Part shown: positions 1 to 5,282 of the stretch, piece after piece | Numbering within the stretch: the first letter of the stretch is position 1 | Layout: the number at the start of each line of letters is the position of its first letter | DNA from: Cyclobacteriaceae bacterium | GTDB taxonomy: Bacteria; Bacteroidota; Bacteroidia; Cytophagales; Cyclobacteriaceae | Assembly: GCA_029861825.1 (NCBI GenBank) | Contig: JAOTYN010000319.1 | Location: forward strand, 1 to 5,282 | DNA: 5,282 nt | Reading direction: 5' to 3' | Translations under genes and position numbers: made by a program | Notes under the pieces: model-generated | The model's input: the letters and a program-made list of their open reading frames with translations, nothing else | Database searches by the model: none | What the model was told of the DNA's origin: nothing

Positions 1-394
1 CTTCATCGGTTCCTCCAAACTTTGAGGTATAGATTAATTGAGCTCCAAAAGCCTGCAGCATTGCTTGACGTTCCGTACTGGCGTTCTCTGGCAGGCAAAT
101 TGTGACCGGTATATTTAACGATGCTCCAATAGCGGCATAGGCAATAGCGGTATTGCCACTACTGGCATCTAATAGCACCTTCCCATTACCCAACAATCCT
201 TCCTGCAAAGCCTGATGGATGATGTTGAAAGCGGGCCTCGCCTTAATACTTCCCCCAATTTGCATCCATTCCAGCTTAGCATAGATGCCCACCGTTTTGG
301 AAGGATAGATATTTCTTAACCTGAACAATGGTGTATTACCTATGCTAGATTTCAGAAATTCCGTGCCAGTAAGTTCTTTTTTAACTAACTCCAT
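1..394 (-). CDS. cysM: PLP-dependent cysteine synthase (CysM/CysK family), 5' part, cut by the left window edge
   Basis: The protein would make L-cysteine from an activated serine (probably O-acetylserine) and a sulfide donor, in the cytoplasm. I see 131 N-terminal codons, about two fifths of the usual 300-350 residues. The fold-type II PLP hallmarks are present: GNTPL at residues 19-23, GGSIKARPA at 48-55 with the expected Schiff-base lysine K51, the phosphate-binding loop SGNTAIAYA at 79-87, and PENASTERQAML around 102-113. The K-A-R after the serine differs from the commoner K-D-R, and the Asn usually found just before the PLP loop is missing. The start ATG (392-394) is chosen because GNTPL then falls at a normal distance from the N-terminus. 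It lies six bases after a strong hairpin and downstream of a poly-Cys leader ORF, so expression is probably controlled by cysteine supply. The family is clear. CysM rather than CysK, or a related PLP enzyme such as cystathionine beta-synthase, is less certain because the C-terminus is missing. Confidence 0.88.
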   Translation of the reverse strand, partial: MELVKKELTGTEFLKSSIGNTPLFRLRNIYPSKTVGIYAKLEWMQIGGSIKARPAFNIIHQALQEGLLGNGKVLLDASSGNTAIAYAAIGASLNIPVTICLPENASTERQAMLQAFGAQLIYTSKFGGTDE

Positions 395-400
395 AAGCGA

Positions 401-430
401 AAAGAGCCTATCCGCAAGGAAAGGCTCTTT
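401..430 (-). terminator. Hairpin just upstream of cysM, candidate attenuator terminator
   Basis: A perfect 9-bp stem pairs 422-430 (minus-strand AAAGAGCCT) with 401-409 (AGGCTCTTT). After one mismatch (410/421), three more pairs (418-420 with 411-413) close a four-base loop. On the minus strand the stem runs into UUUU (403-400) and then CGCUU before the ATG. This U-tract is short, and most of it lies in the stem. No plus-strand gene ends here, so the hairpin makes sense only as a control element ahead of cysM. It could act as an intrinsic terminator, or it could hide the translation initiation region, because it ends only six bases before the start codon. Confidence 0.72.
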
Positions 431-472
431 AAATTGATCTTATATTGGCAGACTCAATTCCCCTTTCCCTTG
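415..472 (-). promoter_or_regulatory. Candidate antiterminator of the cysteine leader, mutually exclusive with the 401-430 hairpin
   Basis: Minus-strand bases 472 to 462 (C-AAGGGAAAGG) can pair with 424 to 415 (CCTTTCCTTG): ten base pairs with one bulged G. Inside this, AATTGA (459-454) pairs with TCAATT (437-432), giving six more pairs around a 16-base loop. Bases 418-424 belong both to this structure and to the 5' side of the terminator hairpin, so the two cannot form fully together. The 5' arm lies in the last codons of the leader ORF, after the Cys run. A ribosome waiting at any of the four Cys codons should leave it free, while one at the stop codon should cover it. The pairing is read from the sequence by eye; the switching is inferred. 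Confidence 0.62.
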
Positions 473-528
473 GTTGTGTCGAAACAACAGCAGCAAGCAA
501 AAGCAGAATGGTCAGAGTATATTTTCAT
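454..528 (-). CDS. Poly-cysteine leader peptide (24 aa) upstream of cysteine synthase
   Basis: This short ORF begins MKIYSDHSAF, continues ACCCCFD and ends KGKGN before a TGA stop. Codons 12-15 (bases 495-484) are TGC TGC TGT TGT. Four adjacent Cys codons in a 24-codon ORF placed 60 bases before a cysteine biosynthesis gene, with competing RNA structures in between, is the layout of an amino-acid attenuation leader: ribosome speed over the Cys codons would report charged tRNA-Cys. The peptide itself probably has no other role. There is no signal peptide or membrane segment. An in-frame ATG at 558-556 would give a 34-residue form; I prefer 528 because it gives the shorter ATG-AAA start, but neither has a convincing Shine-Dalgarno sequence. 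I found no convincing promoter of its own in 529-603, so transcription may start there from an unrecognised site or read through from lhgO. Confidence 0.72.
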   Translation of the reverse strand: MKIYSDHSAFACCCCFDTTKGKGN

Positions 529-603
529 AAAGATTAAATCAATACCCTTATAACGCATTTACAGATTTTTTGTTCCTGCTATCAGAGATTTTTTTAATTC
601 GAT

Positions 604-1797
604 CTAGAAGCGTTTTAAAAGAAGTTCCGATACCGTTTCTCCTATTGCCAATGAACTGGTGGCAGCAGGGGAGGGGGCATTGCAAACATGAACACCGGTT
701 TGGTTTTCAATGATCTTAAAATCGTCCAATAAACCTCCATCCCGGCTACTGGCTTGCGCTCTAACCCCGGCATGTCCCGGCACCAGATCGTCTTCATTGA
801 TCTCAGGAATGAGCTTTTGTAGCGCTTTTGTGAAAGCAGATTTGGAAAAAGAGCGATAAAGTTCACCTAAACCTGTCTGCCAGTATTTCAAAGCTACTTT
901 TTGGAATCCCGGCCATCGGAGGGTATTCCATAATTCTCCTGGGTTGACCTGCAGTTTGGAATAGCCTTCACGGCGAAATGCTAAAACGGCATTGGGCCCG
1001 GCTTCCACTCCCCCTTTGATCATCCGAGTAAAATGAACTCCTAAAAAGGGGAAGTTGGGATCCGGAACAGGATAAATTAAATTTCTGACTAAGTAATCTT
1101 TTTCAGGTTTGAGTTCAAAATACTCTCCCCTGAATGGAATAATACGCACATCAAGGTCGGGCTGGGTCATACGGGTCACCCGATCGGAATACAGGCCTGC
1201 ACAACTGATCACCCACTGTGTTTGGTACTCATTGTTTTCAGTGAGCACTTCAGTTTGTCCCTGGCTCTGGATATCAATTACCTTCTGATTACATTCGATG
1301 GTCGCGCCCTGAGCCTTAAGTAAATTAGCTAATTTTTGAGCTACTTGCAGGTAGTCAATAATACCGGTTTGGGGTACCCATAGACCTTCCAAACCATTTA
1401 CATGAGGCTCATAGTCTGCCAACATTTCTTTTGGGATCTTGTGCAATCCATCAAGTCCGTTTTTTAACCCACGTTGATAGAGGTTGTCTAACAAAGACAG
1501 TTCACGTGCATCTGTAGCTACTACAATCTTACCGCACAATTCGAATTCAATTTCATGTTGCCGGCAAAATTCGATTAGTAGGTGATATCCTTTGATACAG
1601 TTAAGCGCCTTCAAACTACCGGGTTGATAGTAAAGTCCACTGTGTATCACACCGCTGTTGTGGCCCGTTTGGTGAAGCCCAATATCCCGCTCCTTTTCCA
1701 GGATTAAGATCTTAAGGTGAGGTTGTTTAGAAATTAAATTATAGGCGGTAGCTAATCCTACTATTCCCCCGCCAATAACCACGATATCGTAATTCAA
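604..1797 (-). CDS. lhgO: L-2-hydroxyglutarate oxidase (FAD-dependent, LhgO/YgaF family)
   Basis: This FAD enzyme oxidises L-2-hydroxyglutarate to 2-oxoglutarate. In Escherichia coli the homologue is membrane-associated and passes electrons to the respiratory chain. At 397 residues the protein is close to family length. It shows the N-terminal dinucleotide-binding motif GGGIVG (9-14) with the acidic E34 at the end of the second strand, then HQTGHNSGVIHSGLYY (42-57), PFRGEYF (221-227), YPVPDPNFPFLGVH (242-255), GVRAQA (344-349) and the C-terminal FAD-contacting CNAPSPAATSSLAIG (372-386). These match the E. coli LhgO sequence as I remember it better than glycerol-3-phosphate dehydrogenase or other DAO-family enzymes. 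The start codon is TTG (1797-1795): the frame has a TAA nine bases upstream of CAGGGCTT and no ATG, and the FAD motif begins at residue 9. The gene is divergent from ligD. It shares its strand with the cysteine leader and cysM, whose expression it could feed by read-through. Confidence 0.93.
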   Translation of the reverse strand: MNYDIVVIGGGIVGLATAYNLISKQPHLKILILEKERDIGLHQTGHNSGVIHSGLYYQPGSLKALNCIKGYHLLIEFCRQHEIEFELCGKIVVATDARELSLLDNLYQRGLKNGLDGLHKIPKEMLADYEPHVNGLEGLWVPQTGIIDYLQVAQKLANLLKAQGATIECNQKVIDIQSQGQTEVLTENNEYQTQWVISCAGLYSDRVTRMTQPDLDVRIIPFRGEYFELKPEKDYLVRNLIYPVPDPNFPFLGVHFTRMIKGGVEAGPNAVLAFRREGYSKLQVNPGELWNTLRWPGFQKVALKYWQTGLGELYRSFSKSAFTKALQKLIPEINEDDLVPGHAGVRAQASSRDGGLLDDFKIIENQTGVHVCNAPSPAATSSLAIGETVSELLLKRF

Positions 1798-1828
1798 AAG
1801 CCCTGTTTGTTAAGGTGCGCCAAGTTAA

Positions 1829-1859
1829 TAAATATACGGTAATGAAATACGAGTTGCAG
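1829..1859 (-). promoter_or_regulatory. Candidate Bacteroidota-type promoter for lhgO
   Basis: On the minus strand CTG (1859-1857) is followed after 20 bases by TATATTTA (1836-1829). This fits the Bacteroidota pattern TTG-N17-23-TAnnTTTG with one mismatch in each box. Transcription would start near 1822, leaving a leader of about 25 bases before the TTG start codon. The call rests on motif matching only. Confidence 0.42.
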
Positions 1860-1884
1860 AGTAGAAATGATTTGGATAATTTTA
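1854..1884 (+). promoter_or_regulatory. Candidate Bacteroidota-type promoter for ligD
   Basis: TTG (1854-1856) is followed after 20 bases by TAATTTTA (1877-1884), matching TTG-N17-23-TAnnTTTG except for the last base. Transcription would start around 1891, about ten bases before the ligD ATG, which has no Shine-Dalgarno sequence. The upstream box overlaps that of the divergent lhgO promoter, so the two could compete. The call rests on motif matching only. Confidence 0.45.
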
Positions 1885-1900
1885 GTAATAATGCATAACT

Positions 1901-4222
1901 ATGGCCCGCAAATCACAATGGGTAGAATTAGGAAGGCGTAAACTTGAGCTTTCCAACCTGGATAAGGTTTTATATCCTGATCATCAGATTACCAAAGCTG
2001 AGATTATCGAGTATTATCTTAAGATTGCTCCCACTATTTTAAGCCATATCAAAGGAAGGCCACTATCGCTGGTGCGGTTTCCGGATGGTGTAAATGGTGA
2101 GATGTTCTTTCAAAAGAACCGGCCTCAGTGGGCCCCGGATTGGATTGACTATGTGCGATTAGGTAAAGAAAAGAAAGATTATATGATGGCTACGGAAGAG
2201 GCTTCGCTGGTATGGCTGGCCAACCTGGCTTGCCTGGAGATGCATCAAATACACGCGCGGCGGCCTCACTTCGACCATCCCGATTACATAGTTTATGACA
2301 TTGATCCTCCGGAGGGCTATGATTTTAGCGGTGTAATAGATATTGCCTTTAACCTCCGGGAACATTTGGAACAGTTTGGCTACCACACTTTTGTTAAGAC
2401 CACCGGTGGCAAGGGCGTGCATATATTGACCCCTATTGAACCCAAATGGGACTTTCATACCGCTTTTGAAGCTGCCAGTGCACTGGCAAAACCCTTTGTA
2501 CAGCGCTACCCCAAAAACACTACCCTACATATCAAAAAGGAGTCCCGGAAAGGAAAAGTGCTTATTGATATCTATCGCAATCGAACCTCTCAAAGCATCA
2601 TCAGTCCTTACAGCCTGCGGGGACACTCCAATGCTCCAGTTTCTATGCCTCTAACCTGGGACCAATTATCCCGTGTTAAAACCCCGGGAGAGCACAATAT
2701 AAATACCACGCTTGAAATGGTGCTGAAAGAAGGCGATGCCTGGGAATCTATGGGAGCCTATGCAGTGAGCCTGCATACGCATCGCAAAACCACCAAACCC
2801 AAGAAAAAAGTGGCCCCAGGGCCCACCTATAAATCGCCGGAACAACTACAAGATTACCAGGCAAAACGGGATTTTGATAAAACGCCGGAGCCTCAGGCTG
2901 CAGTACCTATTGGCTCCGATCAAGCGTTTGTGGTACATCGTCATCATGCTTCCAGGCTACACTATGACTTACGATTGGAGGAGAATGGCACCCTGAGGTC
3001 ATGGGCTGTTCCCAGAGGATTACCACCTAGGCCGGGGATCAAACGATTGGCTGTACAAGTGGAGGACCATCCAATCGAGTACTTGACCTTTGAAGGGACT
3101 ATCCCCAAAGGACAATATGGTGGGGGTAATATGTGGCGGTACGCTTTGGGCAAGTACGAAAAAACCAAAGACAAAAAGAATGGATTCTATTTTCGACTGG
3201 ATAGCCCGGAATTAAGCGGTGAGTACCGCATGCATAAGATGAAAGGCAATGAATGGTTGCTGGAGCGTGTAACTCCAGTCCAAGTCAATTGGGTTCATGA
3301 TCTGATAGAACCCATGCTTTCCAAACCCAGTAAGCAGGTACCCCTGGGCATTGATTATAGTTACGAATTGAAATGGGATGGCATCCGGGCATTGATATCC
3401 TTGGATGAGGGAGAGATCACTATCCGCAGCCGCAATCAAAGAGACCTTACCAAGCAGTTTCCAGAATTGAACATACCCGATCAGGCATTCCGGGCCACAT
3501 CTGCATTATTCGATGGGGAAATCGTTTGTCTGAATACGGACGGAAAGCCTGTTTTTGAGGACGTGATCAGTCGTATGCATTTGAGCAATTCGGGATCAAT
3601 TGATAGAGCCAGCCGGACCAATCCGGTTTTCTGTTATTTATTTGACTGCCTCTATTTAGACGGCCGACCTGTAATCAATGAGCCCTTATCCCGTCGAAGG
3701 GAGTGGTTGGCTGACGCCGTTCGCAAAGACACCCCCTATCGTATTAGTGAGGTGATCGAAGATGGTGAAGCCTTGTACCAAGCTGCGGAATCCATGGGGC
3801 TGGAAGGTATAATGGCCAAAAAAGACCAGGGACGATATTTACCGGGCAAGCGTTCCGACAGTTGGATCAAGGTCAATATTAGACCTACTGTAGAAGCGGT
3901 GATCATTGGATATACTGAAGGCAATGGAGACCGCAAAGATCTATTCGGAGCCTTGCAAGTGGCCGAACGCGACCAAGGAGGATTGATCTACCGGGGTAAA
4001 GTGGGGACCGGATTTGACTACCGTGCCATGAAAGATCTAACAGAAGAGCTACAAAAAATACAAACAGAAGAGCGAGTAGTTGACGAAAAACTAATAGATG
4101 AGAATAAAACTACCTGGGTGGAACCTAAACTAATTTGTGATATTGAGTATGCTTCTTTAACTCCACACGGAAGATACCGCAAACCCATATACGTAAGGTT
4201 GAGACCTGATATTGAGCTTTAA
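1901..4222 (+). CDS. ligD: LigD, multifunctional NHEJ DNA ligase (polymerase, 3'-phosphoesterase, ATP-dependent ligase)
   Basis: The 773-residue protein processes and seals double-strand breaks together with Ku. An archaeo-eukaryotic-primase-type polymerase domain (about 5-295) carries YDIDPP with metal ligands D133 and D135, the TTGGKGVHI loop (167-175) and the third Asp, D223, in LIDIYRNR. A charged linker leads to the 3'-phosphoesterase domain (about 315-460): HHASRLHYDLR supplies H348, H354, D356 and R358, and VEDHPIEY supplies H390 and Y394, so the expected active site looks intact. The ligase domain (about 466-773) has the KWDG nucleotidyl lysine K491, SRNQRD (510-515), FDGE (537-540), the LFDCLYLDG segment (580-588), EGIMAKK (635-641) and WIKV with K657, followed by an OB fold with LFGALQVA. 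The order Pol-PE-Lig is that of mycobacterial LigD, not the PE-Lig-Pol order of Pseudomonas. The start at 1901 is supported by domain homology beginning within the first ten residues; the nearby ATGs at 1867 and 1891 are out of frame. ku follows 52 bases downstream. Confidence 0.96.
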   Translation: MARKSQWVELGRRKLELSNLDKVLYPDHQITKAEIIEYYLKIAPTILSHIKGRPLSLVRFPDGVNGEMFFQKNRPQWAPDWIDYVRLGKEKKDYMMATEEASLVWLANLACLEMHQIHARRPHFDHPDYIVYDIDPPEGYDFSGVIDIAFNLREHLEQFGYHTFVKTTGGKGVHILTPIEPKWDFHTAFEAASALAKPFVQRYPKNTTLHIKKESRKGKVLIDIYRNRTSQSIISPYSLRGHSNAPVSMPLTWDQLSRVKTPGEHNINTTLEMVLKEGDAWESMGAYAVSLHTHRKTTKPKKKVAPGPTYKSPEQLQDYQAKRDFDKTPEPQAAVPIGSDQAFVVHRHHASRLHYDLRLEENGTLRSWAVPRGLPPRPGIKRLAVQVEDHPIEYLTFEGTIPKGQYGGGNMWRYALGKYEKTKDKKNGFYFRLDSPELSGEYRMHKMKGNEWLLERVTPVQVNWVHDLIEPMLSKPSKQVPLGIDYSYELKWDGIRALISLDEGEITIRSRNQRDLTKQFPELNIPDQAFRATSALFDGEIVCLNTDGKPVFEDVISRMHLSNSGSIDRASRTNPVFCYLFDCLYLDGRPVINEPLSRRREWLADAVRKDTPYRISEVIEDGEALYQAAESMGLEGIMAKKDQGRYLPGKRSDSWIKVNIRPTVEAVIIGYTEGNGDRKDLFGALQVAERDQGGLIYRGKVGTGFDYRAMKDLTEELQKIQTEERVVDEKLIDENKTTWVEPKLICDIEYASLTPHGRYRKPIYVRLRPDIEL

Positions 4223-4224
4223 AA

Positions 4225-4259
4225 ATTGAAAAAATGCAATTTTTTGGCTATTTTTCAAT
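4225..4259. repeat. AT-rich inverted repeat between ligD and ku
   Basis: ATTGAAAAA (4225-4233) is the exact reverse complement of TTTTTCAAT (4251-4259), with 17 bases between. Only one pair in the stem is G-C, so it is weak as a terminator, and the T-run lies within the arm rather than after a GC stem. It coincides with the candidate ku promoter. It could modestly reduce read-through from ligD to ku, or it may simply reflect low-complexity AT sequence. Confidence 0.4.
4226..4256 (+). promoter_or_regulatory. Candidate Bacteroidota-type promoter for ku
   Basis: TTG (4226-4228) is followed after 20 bases by TATTTTTC (4249-4256), matching TTG-N17-23-TAnnTTTG except for the last base. Transcription would start near 4263, about twelve bases before the ku ATG. 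The spacing equals that of the two other candidate promoters in the window. AT-rich sequence makes chance matches easier, so this is tentative. Confidence 0.35.
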
Positions 4260-4274
4260 AAATCTTTAGATCCC

Positions 4275-5111
4275 ATGAGAGCCATTTGGAAAGGTCACAT
4301 ACGATTTTCACTGGTCACTATCCCTGTGAGGATTTATAATGCCATAGATACTGCCAAGAGCATTAGTTTTAATCAGCTCAACAAACACACCAACAGTCCC
4401 ATAAAGTACGAAAAACGGGATAAGAGTACCGGTGAGGTGGTGCCTAGCGAAGATATTGTGAAGGGATACCAGTATGAACCAGGGCAATATGTGATTATCG
4501 ATCCATCGGATATTGAGAAAATAAAATTAAAAAGTACCAAGATCATCGAGATTGAGGCTTTTGTAGATGTAGAGGAAGTTCATCCCACCCTTTACGACAC
4601 TCCTTACTTCGCGGGACCTGATGGTGATATTGCAGTAAAGGCCTATGCATTACTGTGTGAAACACTAAAAGAAACAGGAAAATTGGGTGTAGGAAAAGTG
4701 GTGATCAGAGACCGGGAAAGTCCGGTACTGCTGTCGCCCCAGGGAAATGGACTGGTTATGTACCGCTTGCGCTATCCCGATGAAGTTCGGGATATCAATA
4801 CCGTACCTGATCTCGACTCCGACGAGGTGGATGAGACTCAGCTTAACCTATCGCGCACCCTGGTATCTTCCATGGCCAAGTCTTTCACTGACATGGAATT
4901 TAAGGATAAATACAAGGACGCCTTAAGGGATATGATTAATGCCAAGATTGACGGTAAAGAAATTGTTACTATGGCAGAAGAGGAGCGCGAGGTAGTGGAT
5001 ATCATGACCGCGCTGAAAGCCAGCATTGAGCAGGCAAAGGATAATAAGAAACCCATGAAAAAGGCGGAAGAAGCTAGTTCTTCCAAGCAGAAGAAGCGAA
5101 AACAGGCCTAA
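4275..5111 (+). CDS. ku: Bacterial Ku, NHEJ DNA-end-binding protein
   Basis: Ku forms a homodimeric ring that threads onto broken DNA ends, bridges them and recruits and stimulates LigD. The N-terminus MRAIWKGHIRFSLVTIPVRI is a typical bacterial Ku start. The core beta-barrel and bridge region follow: KYEKRDKSTGEVVPSEDIVKG (44-64), GQYVIIDPSDIEKI (70-83), YFAGPDGDIAVKAYALL (111-127), GKVVIRDRE (140-148) and the LVMYRLRYPDEVR segment (160-172). A helical part with ELNLSRTL-like sequence (residues 189-196) and MAKSFTDMEFKDKYKDALRDMI (200-221) completes the family pattern. The tail from about 258 to 278 is rich in Lys, Ser and Ala; such basic tails in bacterial Ku contribute to DNA binding and to contacts with LigD. 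At 278 residues it has normal family length. The gene follows ligD on the same strand, and the next gene starts three bases after its stop, so a shared transcript is likely. Confidence 0.96.
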   Translation: MRAIWKGHIRFSLVTIPVRIYNAIDTAKSISFNQLNKHTNSPIKYEKRDKSTGEVVPSEDIVKGYQYEPGQYVIIDPSDIEKIKLKSTKIIEIEAFVDVEEVHPTLYDTPYFAGPDGDIAVKAYALLCETLKETGKLGVGKVVIRDRESPVLLSPQGNGLVMYRLRYPDEVRDINTVPDLDSDEVDETQLNLSRTLVSSMAKSFTDMEFKDKYKDALRDMINAKIDGKEIVTMAEEEREVVDIMTALKASIEQAKDNKKPMKKAEEASSSKQKKRKQA

Positions 5112-5114
5112 TTT

Positions 5115-5282
5115 ATGGCAAAGATCATTAAATTAAGCAGCCCGGAAACTACCAGGCTGGGCCTTAAACGGGTAAGGAAAACCAAACAAAAGGTTGCCGA
5201 AGATCACGGCCAGCTAAACCTATTTGCCCCGCGCCCCGATGGCAGGGTGGTGAAATTCTCTGCTAATAGCGCTTTTGAAGAA
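5115..5282 (+). CDS. Conserved protein downstream of ku, N-terminal part, possibly a TPR protein; cut by the right window edge
   Basis: The reading frame opens with ATG three bases after the ku stop and stays open for 56 codons to the window edge. The product begins MAKIIKLSSPETTRLGLKRV, continues with a strongly basic stretch (RKTKQKVAED), then GQLNLFAPRPDGRVVKF, and reaches AFEE at the edge. I recall similar N-termini (basic start, QLNLF, FEEA) on Bacteroidota proteins that continue into tetratricopeptide repeats, but no TPR is visible in the part present here, so that call is from memory. There is no signal peptide, and the basic composition would suit nucleic-acid or acidic-partner contact. 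AGG at 5104-5106 lies eight bases before the ATG and could serve as a weak ribosome site. The tight spacing indicates co-transcription and translational coupling with ku. Confidence 0.68.
   Translation, partial: MAKIIKLSSPETTRLGLKRVRKTKQKVAEDHGQLNLFAPRPDGRVVKFSANSAFEE

Noticed and set aside
401..430. Hairpin as an ordinary terminator for a plus-strand transcript
   Set aside because: No plus-strand gene ends near here; the flanking genes both run on the minus strand, so only a role ahead of cysM makes sense.
474..489. Small GTTGT/ACAAC hairpin over the last Cys codons as a pause hairpin
   Set aside because: Only five pairs with a six-base loop; too weak to call separately, though it could help couple polymerase and ribosome in the leader.
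528..558. Upstream in-frame ATG at 558 giving a 34-residue leader peptide
   Set aside because: It is possible, but the shorter ORF already contains the whole functional layout and the extra ten codons add no recognisable signal. It is kept as an alternative start.
2159..2458. Minus-strand open frame within ligD, and similar ones elsewhere in ligD and lhgO
   Set aside because: Each overlaps conserved catalytic motifs of the real gene on the other strand and shows no independent start signals or recognisable domain.
4229..4245. A-run and T-run around TGCA after ligD as a strong intrinsic terminator
   Set aside because: The stem would be almost only A-T pairs without a GC-rich core; chance in AT-rich intergenic sequence or a promoter is at least as likely.
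4838..5086. Open frame on the minus strand opposite the end of ku
   Set aside because: It lies fully inside the convincing ku coding region and has no family resemblance; it is a shadow of the real gene.

Overview
The window looks like chromosomal DNA of a member of the Bacteroidota, probably an environmental flavobacterium or relative. The reasons are moderate G+C, start codons with little or no Shine-Dalgarno sequence, and three intergenic stretches that match the Bacteroidota promoter pattern TTG-N20-TAnnTTT. The assignment is inferred from sequence style, not from a database match.

Left part (bases 1-603, minus strand). The 5' two fifths or so of a PLP-dependent cysteine synthase (CysM-like) runs off the left edge. 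Its upstream region contains what appears to be a complete cysteine-responsive attenuator. It has a 24-residue leader ORF (528 down to 454) with four consecutive Cys codons. A G-rich segment at the end of that ORF can pair with the 5' arm of a downstream hairpin, and the hairpin (401-430) ends six bases before the synthase start codon. This is the most interesting element in the window.

Middle (604-1797, minus strand). A complete L-2-hydroxyglutarate oxidase gene (lhgO) starts with TTG. It lies upstream of the leader on the same strand, with no obvious terminator between them. A 103-base divergent intergenic region (1798-1900) separates it from the rightward genes and holds one plausible promoter for each direction.

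Right part (1901-5282, plus strand). This is a bacterial non-homologous end-joining cluster. A three-domain LigD (polymerase, 3'-phosphoesterase, ATP-dependent ligase, in that order) is followed by the DNA-end-binding protein Ku. Three bases after Ku comes the start of a further gene, cut by the right edge, probably a TPR-type conserved protein. Ku would bind broken ends and recruit LigD, which trims, fills in and seals them. Ku may also have its own promoter in the 52-base AT-rich gap after ligD.

No tRNA, rRNA, CRISPR array, insertion sequence or attachment site was seen.
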